A DNA stretch of 64,000 bases from Bacillus sp. OV166 (lineage in GTDB: Bacteria; Bacillota; Bacilli; Bacillales; Cytobacillaceae): the NCBI RefSeq assembly GCF_900177675.1, contig NZ_FXWM01000001.1:2675001-2739000 (forward strand), written 5' to 3'. The position numbers and the translations under genes are program-made. A model generated the notes under the pieces. That model was given only the letters and a program-made list of their open reading frames with translations. It had not been told where the DNA came from and did no database searches. Shown here piece after piece: positions 52,153-61,399 of the stretch; the first letter of the stretch is position 1, and the number at the start of each line of letters is the position of its first letter.

Positions 52153-53445
52153 ATGAGTACACCAATTTTTATTAGAAATGCCTCTCAACTTGTGACTTTA
52201 CAAGGGAGTTCCGATGCTCCTCTTGTAAAGGGCGCGATGTCTGAGCTTGGCATTATTGAGAATGGCAGTGTTTGGATGGAAGAGGGAGTGATCAAAGCTG
52301 TCGGGACGGACGTAGAGCTGGTAGAAAAATACGCGGAGCGATTAGGTGAAGCGGAGGTAGTGGATGCAACTGGAAAACTGGTAACTCCAGGGCTAGTTGA
52401 CCCGCACACACATCTTGTGTTTGCTGGCAGCAGAGAAAATGAGTTCAATATGCGCTTACAAGGTGCTACTTATATGGAAATCATGAACAGCGGCGGTGGA
52501 ATCTATGCGACGACTAGACGGACGCAGTCTGCGACACATGAAGAGCTATTTCAAGAAAGCTTTGAGCGCTTGAATCAATTCCTGCGCCACGGTGTCACAA
52601 CGGTTGAAGCGAAAAGTGGCTACGGGATGGAATGGGAAACGGAACTAAAGCAGCTGGAAGTGGCCCAACAGCTTAATGACAAGCATGTGATTGATGTTGT
52701 ATCAACATTCATGGGAGCCCACGCTGTACCGAAAGAGTACAAACAAAATCCTGATAAGTTTGTAAGCTTGCTGATTGACGAAATGATTCCAAAGGTGGCA
52801 GAGCTCGGACTGGCAGAATTTAATGATGTTTTTTGTGAACATGGTGTTTTTACTCCAGAGCAATCGAAGCAAATTCTTGAAGCAGGCCTGCGATATGGCT
52901 TGATTCCGAAGATCCATGCGGATGAAATTGAGCCTTATGAAGGGGCAGAATTAGCGGCAGAGGTTGGCGCAATTTCGGCGGATCACTTATTAAAGGCTTC
53001 GGAAAAAGGTATGAAGGCAATGGCTGAAAAAGGTGTAGTTGGCGTGTTGCTTCCAGGAACAGCTTACTTTTTAATGGCAGAGTCTGCAAATGGCCGTAAA
53101 ATGGTAGATTTGGGTGTACCGGTGGCACTATCGACAGATTGTAATCCCGGCTCATCACCAACTGTTTCACTGCCATTCATTATGAATCTAGGCTGTTTAA
53201 AAATGGGGATGACACCTGCAGAGGTGATTACTGCTACGACAATTAATGCTGCACATGCCATTAATCGAGGCAAAGAAATTGGCAGTTTAGAGGTCGAAAA
53301 AAAAGCAGATGTCACGATTTTTAACGTAGGGAATTATATGAAACTGCAATACTCTTATGGAGTGAATCATACGGATACCGTTGTGAAAAATGGACAGGTG
53401 GTTGTCAGGGGAGGTCAGTTAGTTGAAGAGCTTTCTCTATCCTAA
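52153..53445 (+). CDS. hutI: Imidazolonepropionase
   Basis: 430 aa amidohydrolase converting imidazolonepropionate to N-formimidoyl-glutamate. Metal ligands: HTH in LVDPHTHLVFAGSRENEF (~76-93), His in KIHADEIEP (~250), His in SADHLL and Asp in STDCNPGSSPT (~323). Length and motifs fit HutI. Starts 21 bp after hutU; overlaps hutG by 23 bp. Confidence 0.96.
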   Translation: MSTPIFIRNASQLVTLQGSSDAPLVKGAMSELGIIENGSVWMEEGVIKAVGTDVELVEKYAERLGEAEVVDATGKLVTPGLVDPHTHLVFAGSRENEFNMRLQGATYMEIMNSGGGIYATTRRTQSATHEELFQESFERLNQFLRHGVTTVEAKSGYGMEWETELKQLEVAQQLNDKHVIDVVSTFMGAHAVPKEYKQNPDKFVSLLIDEMIPKVAELGLAEFNDVFCEHGVFTPEQSKQILEAGLRYGLIPKIHADEIEPYEGAELAAEVGAISADHLLKASEKGMKAMAEKGVVGVLLPGTAYFLMAESANGRKMVDLGVPVALSTDCNPGSSPTVSLPFIMNLGCLKMGMTPAEVITATTINAAHAINRGKEIGSLEVEKKADVTIFNVGNYMKLQYSYGVNHTDTVVKNGQVVVRGGQLVEELSLS

Positions 53446-54418
53446 ACTGAATCCACCGAGTTTCACATGGGTGAGACCTGATGAAGGGGCAGAGGTTGCG
53501 AAGGTTCACGAGTGGATCCAACCTCTGACAGCTGCCTCGGATCCTGAAAAAAGCAAGGACACCGACTTTGTTATCGTCGGTGTTCCGCTGTCTCGCTCAT
53601 CAATTAGTGCTTCGGGTGCCTCGGAATTTCCTGAGGCATTCCGGCGCTCGTGGCGGAGTTTTACTACTTATAACCTTGATGAGGATATCGATTTGTCGGA
53701 AATGACAGCTGTGGATGTTGGTGATGTGCCGATGCATGTCACGAATATCCAGCGGTGTCATGATAATATCATCGAAGCATCTGCTGCCCTTCATAAACAT
53801 TTTGATGCCTCAAAGGTGTGTGCCATTGGCGGTGATCATTCGATAACAGCGATGATGGTCAAAGGTCTGCATCAAGTGAGGCCTAATGAAAAAATTGGCA
53901 TCCTGCAATTTGATACCCATTTTGATTTAAGGGATATGACCGATAACGGCCCGTCCAACGGTACTCCAATGCGGAATTTAATTGAAAGCGGAGTAGTTGA
54001 GGGTAGTAATATGTACAACATCGGCCTGCATGGATTTTTTAATACAAAAGATTTGAAGAACTATGCTGATGAAAAAGGTGTCAACTATTTCACGCTTCGT
54101 GAATCTCGAAAAAAGGGGATTGAAGAAACGGTTGTTGCCTGTTTAGAAGCGCTTGCTTCAAAGGTGGATACCATTTATTTAACAGTCGATATGGATGTTC
54201 TTGATATTGCCTATGCTCCAGGGGTACCGGCCTCAACGCCGGGGGGCATGACAACAGCAGAACTGCTGGAAGGGGTACTAGCGGCAGCCAAGCATCCAAA
54301 AGTTAAAGCAATGGACATCGTCTGCCTTGACCCACTAAAAGACACACATGTACAGCCAACAGTAAAACTCGGCACACACGTATTTCTAACCTTTTTAACA
54401 GGTGTAATGCTTCGATAA
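53423..54418 (+). CDS. hutG: Formimidoylglutamase
   Basis: 331 aa arginase/agmatinase-type enzyme giving glutamate and formamide. Binuclear manganese motifs: GGDHS (residues ~144-148), FDTHFDLRD (~169-177) and VDMDVLD (~255-261). Starts within hutI in another frame (23-bp overlap) with GAGAGGTCAG upstream, showing tight coupling. The pathway here is the B. subtilis type (HutG hydrolysing directly, without a separate deiminase). Confidence 0.95.
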   Translation: MKSFLYPKLNPPSFTWVRPDEGAEVAKVHEWIQPLTAASDPEKSKDTDFVIVGVPLSRSSISASGASEFPEAFRRSWRSFTTYNLDEDIDLSEMTAVDVGDVPMHVTNIQRCHDNIIEASAALHKHFDASKVCAIGGDHSITAMMVKGLHQVRPNEKIGILQFDTHFDLRDMTDNGPSNGTPMRNLIESGVVEGSNMYNIGLHGFFNTKDLKNYADEKGVNYFTLRESRKKGIEETVVACLEALASKVDTIYLTVDMDVLDIAYAPGVPASTPGGMTTAELLEGVLAAAKHPKVKAMDIVCLDPLKDTHVQPTVKLGTHVFLTFLTGVMLR

Positions 54419-54426
54419 AAAATTAA

Positions 54427-54441
54427 TGGTGTCAGGCACCA
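54427..54441. repeat. Dispersed palindrome TGGTGTCAGGCACCA, copy 4
   Basis: Exact copy 8 bp after the hutG stop, just before the operon terminator. Confidence 0.75.
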
Positions 54442-54457
54442 CAAAAAGACACTATTC

Positions 54458-54494
54458 AGCCAATGTCCACCTCGCGTGGACATTGGCTTTTTTA
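54458..54494 (+). terminator. Terminator of the hut operon
   Basis: Perfect 13-bp stem AGCCAATGTCCAC (54458-54470) / GTGGACATTGGCT (54476-54488), then T6. Confidence 0.88.
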
Positions 54495-54584
54495 GTTAAT
54501 CTCCAAATAATTTAGGGAAATTAAAGGATTTTGCCTTATTACTTTTAAATGATATAAAAAACTGCGGGGACCGCTGTAGCGAAT

Positions 54585-55113
54585 AATTAAAAGTTTACTG
54601 ACTTTTTCCCGACAGGATGAGTACATATTTGGATCTTTCTCATTAAACGATGGAATAATCCAAGTTCTTAATTTACTTAGATACCAATTAGAAAAAAATG
54701 AAATTATGATAATCCTTGAACTGGATGAGGACCTCCCTGAAATTGAGGGGAGTCAGCAGCAAATAGAACAAATCATTATTAATCTAATGCTAAATGCGAG
54801 AGACGCTTTAGAGCTCGCAGATAAAGCCAAAAAAGAAATTACAATCATCACCTCTCAACAAGAAGATGAAGTGCAATTAATCATCAAAGATAATGGAATT
54901 GGGATTGAGGAAAATAGATTATCTGAAATTTTCCATCCATTTCACACAACAAAAGAAGCAGAAAAGGGTACCGGCCTGGGTCTTTCTGTAAGTTTCGGAA
55001 TCGCTAATGCCCATGGAGGTACACTCGAAGTGAGCAGCACCGTCAAAACAGGTAGTACCTTCACTTTACGACTACCATTGCCGCTGTCTCAAGAGTTGGA
55101 GGTCGGAGGATGA
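54585..55113 (+). pseudogene. Histidine kinase remnant (N-terminus lost)
   Basis: From about 54585 the frame encodes the end of a DHp helix (L-L-T-F-S-R-Q-D-E) and a full HATPase domain: N box NLMLNARDAL, G1 DNGIGIEE, F box FHPFHTT and G2 GTGLGLSVSFGI. The H box, sensor part and a start codon are missing; an in-frame stop lies just upstream at 54573-54575. NtrB/PAS-type kinase. Ends overlapping the regulator fragment by ATGA. Non-functional as a kinase by itself. Confidence 0.75.
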
Positions 55114-55718
55114 CAAATCTATTAATAGTGGATGATGAAATCGAGGTTGGAAACTTCCTGTCCCATCTTTTTAAATCGAAAGGCTATAACGTCAAGGTAG
55201 TTAATAGCGGGAAAGAGTTCTCCAAAATCGATTTTTCAAAGAGTAACTTTCATGCAGCAATGATTGATTTAAAGCTAGCGGATGCAGACGGGTTAACACT
55301 CCTGAAGGATTTGAAAAAACAACAGCCCCGATGTAAAGCCGTAATAATGACGGGGTACAGTACGATTCACACGGAGGTGGAAGCGATAAAATCTGGAGCA
55401 AGTGATTATATCGAAAAACCGTTCGATGATATTGATTTATTGGAAAAACAAATTGATCAGCTGTTAATTTCGACAGGCAGCACTTCCCAGCAGCTTATCA
55501 ATGATCTAGCCAATAAAATAGGGTTGATTATTGGAAAAAACCCTGAAATGAATCAATTAATAGAAACAGCATATAAAGTAGCCGGGAAAAATGTAATTGT
55601 TTTAATAGAGGGTGAAACCGGAACAGGAAAAGAGGTACTGGCGCGCTTTATTCACGAGGCAAGTCAACGAAATATCGAGCCCTTTATTGGCGTAAATTGT
55701 GGTGCTATTACGGAATAG
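55110..55718 (+). pseudogene. NtrC-type response regulator, truncated after Walker A
   Basis: 202 aa: complete receiver domain (IVDDEIEVG; phosphoacceptor Asp in AAMIDLKLADADG; TGYS; KPF) and the beginning of a sigma-54-type AAA+ domain with Walker A GETGTGKE (~172) and the stretch VNCGAITE, where a stop occurs. The rest of the AAA+ domain (GAFTGA) and the HTH are gone. Together with the kinase fragment this is a decayed two-component pair. It might still work as a lone receiver, but that is doubtful. Confidence 0.75.
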
Positions 55719-56133
55719 ATAGGGAGCCACTTCACCTTAAGGAATAGTAGACTAGATGTAAATGGTTTCTATTGACAGAAAAATCAGTATTTTATTGCGG
55801 TTAATGTCTGGATGGGAAATAAATTTTGGGGAAATAAATCTTAATTATTCCTCGGGAAAGCGCATGATTAGACAATTATCGATACTTTTTTCATGTGATA
55901 TACCCTGTCTATTTCCCAACAGAATGGAATTAATTTATTTAAATGGAAACGTGTCATATGAAAAATTAATCCTTTTGGGATATACTTTATTTTATTAGTT
56001 AAAGTTTGGAGTCGCCCAATGAAAATTATCTGTATTTCAGTTAACCAAATGCCAATAAGGGTAACATTGGAGTCTAAACATATCTTTTTCACTAAACAGA
56101 ATTCTGAAAATATGTAAAAGGGGAAAATAAACA
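55719..56133. other. 415-bp region of decay, no supported gene
   Basis: Short open frames on both strands (for example 55762-55998) show no recognisable domain and no ribosome binding site. Probably the scar of the deletion that truncated the response regulator. AAAAGGGG near 56116-56124 is the glutaredoxin ribosome binding site. Confidence 0.5.
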
Positions 56134-56373
56134 ATGAATAAACAAGTAATCGTCTATACAACAAAAGACTGTATTGAATGTACGATGGTCAAAAAAGTTC
56201 TTAATGAGGAAGGAATTGCCTTTGAATCCAGGGACGTGTTGGCAAACCCTGAATATCAGGAGGAAGTGGAGAAATACGGCTTTCTAGGGGTTCCTGTTAC
56301 TGTGGTTGATAATCGAGCAGTGAAAGGATTTACAAATGAATTAAAGGAACTAATAGAAATAGCAAAAAGTTAA
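56134..56373 (+). CDS. Glutaredoxin-like (NrdH-type) thiol reductant
   Basis: 79 aa. Thioredoxin fold with active site C-I-E-C (residues 13-16), cis-Pro motif GVPVTVV (~52) and GF near 64. NrdH-like proteins reduce disulfides with electrons from thioredoxin reductase or low-molecular-weight thiols. AAAAGGGG lies upstream. Converges with dctA over a shared terminator. Confidence 0.9.
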   Translation: MNKQVIVYTTKDCIECTMVKKVLNEEGIAFESRDVLANPEYQEEVEKYGFLGVPVTVVDNRAVKGFTNELKELIEIAKS

Positions 56374-56396
56374 GGTGCAGCTGTCAATTCAGTACA

Positions 56397-56432
56397 AAAA
56401 TGGCTTGGAGTAAAATCCCCCAAGCCATTTTT
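56397..56432. terminator. Bidirectional terminator
   Basis: AAATGGCTTGG (56398-56408) / CCAAGCCATTT (56420-56430), A-rich left and T-rich right. Confidence 0.85.
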
Positions 56433-56442
56433 CTGTAATTTT

Positions 56443-57708
56443 TTATGCACTAATTGATTTATCTGTTTTGGTACTTTGAATTTCAGCGGTAGGGTGGAAT
56501 TCGTTTTCCATCTTAGAAACAACCACAGTTGCTACACCATTTCCGATTAAGTTGGTAATTGCACGTGCTTCAGACATAAAACGATCGACACCTAGTAACA
56601 AGGCAATCCCTTCAACTGGTATTACCGGGAAAGCAGATAGAGTAGCAGCTAGTGTAATAAAACCAGAACCCGTTACACCGGCAGCACCTTTAGATGTCAA
56701 CATAAGAATACCTAATAAAGTGATTTGATGCCAAATCGTAATATCGACATTGTAAGCCTGAGCAATAAAGAGCGCTGCCATTGAAAGATAAATAGCAGTA
56801 CCATCTAAGTTAAAGGAATACCCGGTTGGAACGACAAGACCAACTACTGATTTGGAACAGCCGTATTTTTCAAGTCTTTCCATCATTCTTGGTAAAGCGG
56901 ATTCAGAGGATGAAGTACCTAGCACCAAGAGAATTTCTTCTTTAATATAAGCGATAAATTTTAAAATATTAAATCCATAAAGTTTCGCGATCGAACCTAG
57001 GACTAAGACGATGAAAAGAAACATCGTTGCATAAACGCTTCCCATCAATTTTCCAAGAGAAACTAAAGAACCTAGACCAAAATTACCAATCGTATAGGCC
57101 ATTGCACCAGATGCTGCAATGGGTGAAAATTTCATTACGATATTAACAATCTTAAAGAATATCTCCGTAAATTGCTCAAACAAGGCAACAACTGGTTTTC
57201 CTTTTTGCCCTAAGGAAGCAAGTGCAATTCCAAACAGGACCGCAAAGAATAAAATTGGAAGCAGCTCGCCCTTCGCCATTGCCCCGACAAAATTATCAGG
57301 AATAATTCCTAAAATAAATTCGATAAATCCATGGCTTGTTTCTTTAGCCTGCGTGGTAAATTGTGAAATATCTCCGCCTTTTACGGAATCTGTATTAAAC
57401 CCAGATCCTGGCTTAATGATATTAACTAGGAGTAAACCAATCGCTAAAGCAAATGTCGTTACAATTTCAAAATACAGGAGCGCTTTCCCGCCGATACGCC
57501 CAACCTTCTTCAAATCCCCCATGTTACCGATACCAATGACTATTGTAAAAAATACAATTGGAGCAATGACCATTTTAATTAACTTGATAAAGATATCCGC
57601 CAAAACCTTTAATTCTGTACCGAATTTCGGAAAAAGAAATCCGATGACAATCCCAAGTAAGATCCCCAATAATACTTGGACGGTCAAATTTTTGAAATTA
57701 ATTTTCAT
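56443..57708 (-). CDS. dctA: C4-dicarboxylate (or glutamate) cation symporter, DAACS family
   Basis: 421 aa from ATG 57708, with AAGGGGTG on the minus strand 9 bases upstream; the frame runs on to 57807 but extra residues are atypical. Eight membrane helices and two hairpin loops: [13 protein letters not shown] (HP1), [12 protein letters not shown] (helix 7), [13 protein letters not shown] (HP2) and [18 protein letters not shown] (helix 8, cation and substrate site). DctA is preferred over GltP because a CitA/DctS-type two-component pair is adjacent. A perfect cre box precedes it. Confidence 0.88.
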   Translation of the reverse strand: MKINFKNLTVQVLLGILLGIVIGFLFPKFGTELKVLADIFIKLIKMVIAPIVFFTIVIGIGNMGDLKKVGRIGGKALLYFEIVTTFALAIGLLLVNIIKPGSGFNTDSVKGGDISQFTTQAKETSHGFIEFILGIIPDNFVGAMAKGELLPILFFAVLFGIALASLGQKGKPVVALFEQFTEIFFKIVNIVMKFSPIAASGAMAYTIGNFGLGSLVSLGKLMGSVYATMFLFIVLVLGSIAKLYGFNILKFIAYIKEEILLVLGTSSSESALPRMMERLEKYGCSKSVVGLVVPTGYSFNLDGTAIYLSMAALFIAQAYNVDITIWHQITLLGILMLTSKGAAGVTGSGFITLAATLSAFPVIPVEGIALLLGVDRFMSEARAITNLIGNGVATVVVSKMENEFHPTAEIQSTKTDKSISA

Positions 57709-57738
57709 TTTCTCATACACCCCTTTTTTTAATAAAAC

Positions 57739-57752
57739 TGTTACCGCTTTCA
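57739..57752 (-). promoter_or_regulatory. CcpA cre box before dctA
   Basis: Minus strand TGAAAGCGGTAACA, matching TGWAANCGNTNWCA at all 14 positions, 31 bp upstream of the dctA start; catabolite repression is expected. Confidence 0.7.
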
Positions 57753-57968
57753 AACCACCCAAGCACATAATAAATGAAAATTCAGATAATAGTAAGGTTT
57801 TGGTCATATTGGTCTTATTGTTCCTTTTGTTATAGAAAATACCTTAAATAACTCTCATAAAAATCGAACAAAAAATGCTATCTATGAATTTACTATTTTA
57901 ATAAAATAGGCCATGATAATAATATAAAGGGAAATACAGTTTCATTTAATGTAAGGGGGAGCAGGGGG

Positions 57969-58646
57969 ATGTTTCCGTTAAAAGTACTATTGATTGAAGA
58001 TGATCCGATGGTTCGAGAGGTACACCGCCAATTCATTGATAGGATTGAAGGGTTTTCGATAATTGGAATCGCCTCCAATGGGATGGAGGGGTTAAGATTA
58101 GTGAAAGAACTCAGTCCGGATCTGGCGATTATCGATATTTATATGCCTTATATGGGTGGATTGGAAATGCTCAGCGAACTTCGTTCAGAGGCCTATTCTG
58201 TGGATGTGATTGCGATAACAGCTGCGAGCGACATCGAAACCATCCACCGTGTTCGACAACAAGGGGCTGTTGATTACATCATAAAACCGTTTACCTTTGA
58301 TCGAATTAAAAAATCACTTGATAATTATAAAAACTATCGAGTGAAATTAGGAGAAAAGAAAGCTCTTTTACAGGAGGAGCTCGATCAAATTTTATTTATT
58401 GATAGCAAAGAACAAAGTGAAAGAGAGAGTTTACCAAAGGGATTAAATATGAATACGTTAATAAAAATTACTAATTTCATTTCGCAGGAAAAAGAACCTG
58501 TTTCTGCGGAAGAAGTAGCGGAAAGCATAGGAATGGCTCGGGTAACGGCTCGAAGATACCTTGATTACTTAGAAAAAGAAGGAAAAGTCAAAATTCATAT
58601 CCATTACGGCGGCGTCGGAAGACCAATCAACCGTTACGGTGTTTAA
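57969..58646 (+). CDS. Response regulator, DctR/CitB type
   Basis: 225 aa. Receiver: LIEDDP, phosphoacceptor Asp in LAIIDIYMPYMGG (~57), TAAS and IIKPF; C-terminal HTH VAESIGMARVTARRYLDYL and GRPINRY. Homologous in layout to the regulator at 41966 but clearly divergent. Divergent from dctA, followed 45 bp later by its kinase. Expected to activate dctA on C4-dicarboxylates. GGGGGAGCAGGGGG precedes ATG 57969. Confidence 0.92.
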   Translation: MFPLKVLLIEDDPMVREVHRQFIDRIEGFSIIGIASNGMEGLRLVKELSPDLAIIDIYMPYMGGLEMLSELRSEAYSVDVIAITAASDIETIHRVRQQGAVDYIIKPFTFDRIKKSLDNYKNYRVKLGEKKALLQEELDQILFIDSKEQSERESLPKGLNMNTLIKITNFISQEKEPVSAEEVAESIGMARVTARRYLDYLEKEGKVKIHIHYGGVGRPINRYGV

Positions 58647-58691
58647 CGCAAATACCTTGAAAAGATTGCCTGTGAGAAAGGGGGAATCAAG

Positions 58692-60302
58692 TTGGGGTGG
58701 AAAATAAGGTTGTCCAAACCAAAACTTCGTTTACAATCGACGATAACCCTGCTGGTTTGTATCGTGGTCGTGATGGCATTGTTAGTAACCGAGATTTTAA
58801 TCACCAACAGAATTTCACAGGAAACAGAGAAAAGCCAAGCCGAGAAAGCAACAGATATTGCGAGGATTGTTGCAAGGTCTCCGATTGTCATGAATGGGCT
58901 TAAAAATAAAACAGCAGAGAAGGATATCCAAACATTTGCGAATGATATTAAACAATCAACGCATGTTGAATTTATCGTCGTAATGGACATGTATGGAACA
59001 AGAAAATCACATCCTAACCGCAACCTATTAGGTTTGCATTTTGTCGGTGGAGATGAAGGACCTGTTTTAAAAGGGAAAGAGCATATTTCCATTGCCAAAG
59101 GGACATTGGGATTGTCTTTACGTTCGTTTGTTCCTGTTTATGATCAAGAAAATAATCAAATAGGAGCAGTCGCGGTTGGGATTTCTTTAGAAAAAGTTAA
59201 TCAGGCGATCGAACAAAGTAGGAAAATTATTTTGATCGGAGTGGGAGTAGGAATTCTAGTTGGGATTCTAGGTGCCCTTTTTCTAGCTAGAAAAATCAAA
59301 GCGATTCTTTTTGGACTTGAGCCGAGTGAGATGGCAAAATTGCTTGAGGAACGTAGTGCGATGCTTCAATCCACAAAGGAAGGAATTTTGGCAGTTGACC
59401 AGGATGCGTTTACCACTCTCGTAAATAATGAGGGGATCCGACTTCTTCAAAAAGCTGGCATTCATGGGTCCTTTTTAGGAAGAAAAGTGGATGACTACAT
59501 GCCAAATTCTATGCTATCTTCTGTTCTAGAAACGGGGGAATCTCAATTAGACCAAGAACAAGAAATCAATCATATTACCATTTTAACCAATCGGGTTCCG
59601 GTTGTTGTCAAAGGAAAGATTGTCGGTGCGATTGCTACGTTCCGAGAAAAAACCGAAATCAAGCAATTAGCTGAACAATTAACCGGTGTAAAGCTATACG
59701 CGGAAGCACTGAGAACCCAGTCACATGAATTCATGAATAAACTGCATGTAATATCAGGTTTAATTCATATGAAAGACTATCAAATGGTCTCGTCATACAT
59801 TACCAAAATTGTCGATCACCAACAAACTGAGGTAGAATTTGTTATTAGTCGTTTTAAAGATCCTGTTTTAGCAGGTTTTATTGTAGGAAAACTTAGCTTC
59901 GCTAGAGAAAATGGCTGTGAATTAATCATTGATGGGGAAGGAAGTCTACCTGAACCACAACAGCAGGAAATAACGCATGAAGTGGTAACGATCCTTGGGA
60001 ATTTAATAGATAATGCACTAGATGCTGTTACGGACCGTCCGCAAAAAAAAGTTACCTTAAGGTTTGACTATTACGATGATGTCCTTGCCTTAGAGGTTCA
60101 TGATACAGGAAAAGGAATCGATGAGGCTGTAAAAAATCGCTTATTTATAAAAGGGTATTCCACCAAAGGTGAAAATCGAGGAATCGGTTTATCATTGGTG
60201 CAGAGAAGCTTGGAAAAATTAAATGGACAGATAGAAATTCATTCCCAAAAAGATAAAGGGACAACATTTATTGTTACTTTCCTTTATAAAGGCAAACAAT
60301 AA
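58692..60302 (+). CDS. Sensor histidine kinase, DctS/CitA type
   Basis: 536 aa, TTG start with AAAGGGGG upstream. Membrane helices near residues 15-37 and ~178-200 bracket the extracellular sensor domain (VEFIVVMDMYGTRKSHPNRNLLG in part). A PAS domain (~215-315), H motif RTQSHEFMNKLHV (~345) and ATPase motifs DNALDAV, HDTGKGID and NRGIGLSLV follow. Similar in layout to the kinase at 40378, so the two systems are old paralogues serving different carboxylate transporters. Order regulator-kinase is reversed compared with the other pair. Confidence 0.9.
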   Translation: MGWKIRLSKPKLRLQSTITLLVCIVVVMALLVTEILITNRISQETEKSQAEKATDIARIVARSPIVMNGLKNKTAEKDIQTFANDIKQSTHVEFIVVMDMYGTRKSHPNRNLLGLHFVGGDEGPVLKGKEHISIAKGTLGLSLRSFVPVYDQENNQIGAVAVGISLEKVNQAIEQSRKIILIGVGVGILVGILGALFLARKIKAILFGLEPSEMAKLLEERSAMLQSTKEGILAVDQDAFTTLVNNEGIRLLQKAGIHGSFLGRKVDDYMPNSMLSSVLETGESQLDQEQEINHITILTNRVPVVVKGKIVGAIATFREKTEIKQLAEQLTGVKLYAEALRTQSHEFMNKLHVISGLIHMKDYQMVSSYITKIVDHQQTEVEFVISRFKDPVLAGFIVGKLSFARENGCELIIDGEGSLPEPQQQEITHEVVTILGNLIDNALDAVTDRPQKKVTLRFDYYDDVLALEVHDTGKGIDEAVKNRLFIKGYSTKGENRGIGLSLVQRSLEKLNGQIEIHSQKDKGTTFIVTFLYKGKQ

Positions 60303-60388
60303 TAATGTTATGTTAACTGGTACTTTTTCCTTTACATTCTAGTACTATAGGAATATTATGTAGTTAATTAAATAAAGTATTAGATCTA

Positions 60389-60482
60389 CTAGGGGTGCCC
60401 TGTAAACAGGCTGAGAGAAAATGGAGAAATTTTCAACCCTTCGGACCTGATCTGGGTAATACCAGCGTAGGAAAGTAGCCAA
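60389..60482 (+). promoter_or_regulatory. TPP riboswitch (thi box)
   Basis: Contains all conserved TPP-aptamer pieces in order: CTAGGGGTGCCC, CTGAGAG, ACCCTTCGGACCTGATCTGG (P3-P5 region) and GTAATACCAGCGTAGGAAAG. Located before thiM with a terminator as expression platform. Confidence 0.96.
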
Positions 60483-60511
60483 GTGAATGTTAATTATTTC
60501 TTTGACTAACT

Positions 60512-60543
60512 AACCAGGTCCATTATTGGATCTGGTTTTTTTA
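60512..60543 (+). terminator. Riboswitch-controlled terminator
   Basis: Stem AACCAGGTCC (60512-60521) / GGATCTGGTT (60528-60537), T8. Expected to form when TPP is bound, switching off thiM and downstream genes. Confidence 0.85.
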
Positions 60544-60571
60544 TTTTAAAAAAAGAAACGGGGAAATTGAG

Positions 60572-61384
60572 ATGGAAAAAAATAGTTTGTATGAAACGTT
60601 GGAAGAAGTTAGAAAGGTTAACCCGCTGGTACATAATATTACCAATGTGGTTGTTACAAATTTTACGGCAAATGGGCTTCTTGCCCTTGGTGCCTCACCG
60701 GTCATGGCATATGCAGCCGAGGAAGTAGCAGATATGGCCAAGATTGCAAGTTCATTAGTATTGAACATTGGAACATTAAACCCACAGACAGTAGATTCGA
60801 TGATCATTGCCGGAAAAGCGGCCAATGAATCCGGTGTTCCCGTCATTTTTGACCCGGTTGGTGCAGGGGCTACCCGCTATCGAACCGAAACCGCGCAAAG
60901 AATTATGAACGAGGTAAATGTCTCTGTGATTAGAGGAAACGCAGCCGAAATTGCCAATGTGGTTGGTGAAAAGTGGGAAATTAAGGGCGTCGATGCTGGG
61001 GATGCAAAAGGAAATATCATTGAACTAGCTATTACTTCAGCACAAAAATTGAATGGTCTTGTCGTCATCACTGGAAAAGAGGATGTTGTTTCGGATGGGA
61101 AAACAACCTATGTCGTGTCAAATGGACATCCAATTTTAACGAAGGTGACAGGCACTGGATGTTTATTAACCTCAGTGATTGGAGCGTTTGCAGGAGTGGA
61201 GAAGGACCTGCTTCAAGCTTCAGTGGCTGCTTTAACGTATTATGGAATCGCGGCAGAAAAGGCAGCGGCAAAAACAGTTGAAATGGGACCTGGAAGTTTC
61301 CAAATCGAATTTTTAAACCAATTAGCTTTAGTTTCTTCCGAAGATATCATTTCACATGCTTCTTTTAAAAAGTTTAATCGATAA
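60572..61384 (+). CDS. thiM: Hydroxyethylthiazole kinase
   Basis: 270 aa ribokinase-like enzyme that phosphorylates 4-methyl-5-(2-hydroxyethyl)thiazole for thiamine salvage. Motifs: [11 protein letters not shown] (residues ~17), [11 protein letters not shown] (~37), [11 protein letters not shown] (~94) and [11 protein letters not shown] (~189, catalytic Cys). First gene after the TPP riboswitch; thiD follows after 15 bp. Confidence 0.96.
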   Translation: MEKNSLYETLEEVRKVNPLVHNITNVVVTNFTANGLLALGASPVMAYAAEEVADMAKIASSLVLNIGTLNPQTVDSMIIAGKAANESGVPVIFDPVGAGATRYRTETAQRIMNEVNVSVIRGNAAEIANVVGEKWEIKGVDAGDAKGNIIELAITSAQKLNGLVVITGKEDVVSDGKTTYVVSNGHPILTKVTGTGCLLTSVIGAFAGVEKDLLQASVAALTYYGIAAEKAAAKTVEMGPGSFQIEFLNQLALVSSEDIISHASFKKFNR

Positions 61385-61399
61385 ATGGGGGTAATTTGA

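Noticed and set aside
55762-55998. 78-codon frame after the truncated response regulator
   Set aside because: No ribosome binding site and no domain; probably chance frame in decaying DNA.
56020-56118. Short frame (32 codons) just before glutaredoxin
   Set aside because: ATG has only a weak site (TTGGAG) and the peptide has no feature; not enough support.
61140-61160. Sequence resembling the TGGTGTCAGGCACCA repeat in thiM
   Set aside because: It encodes the conserved V-T-G-T-G-C motif and matches only in part, so it is coincidental.
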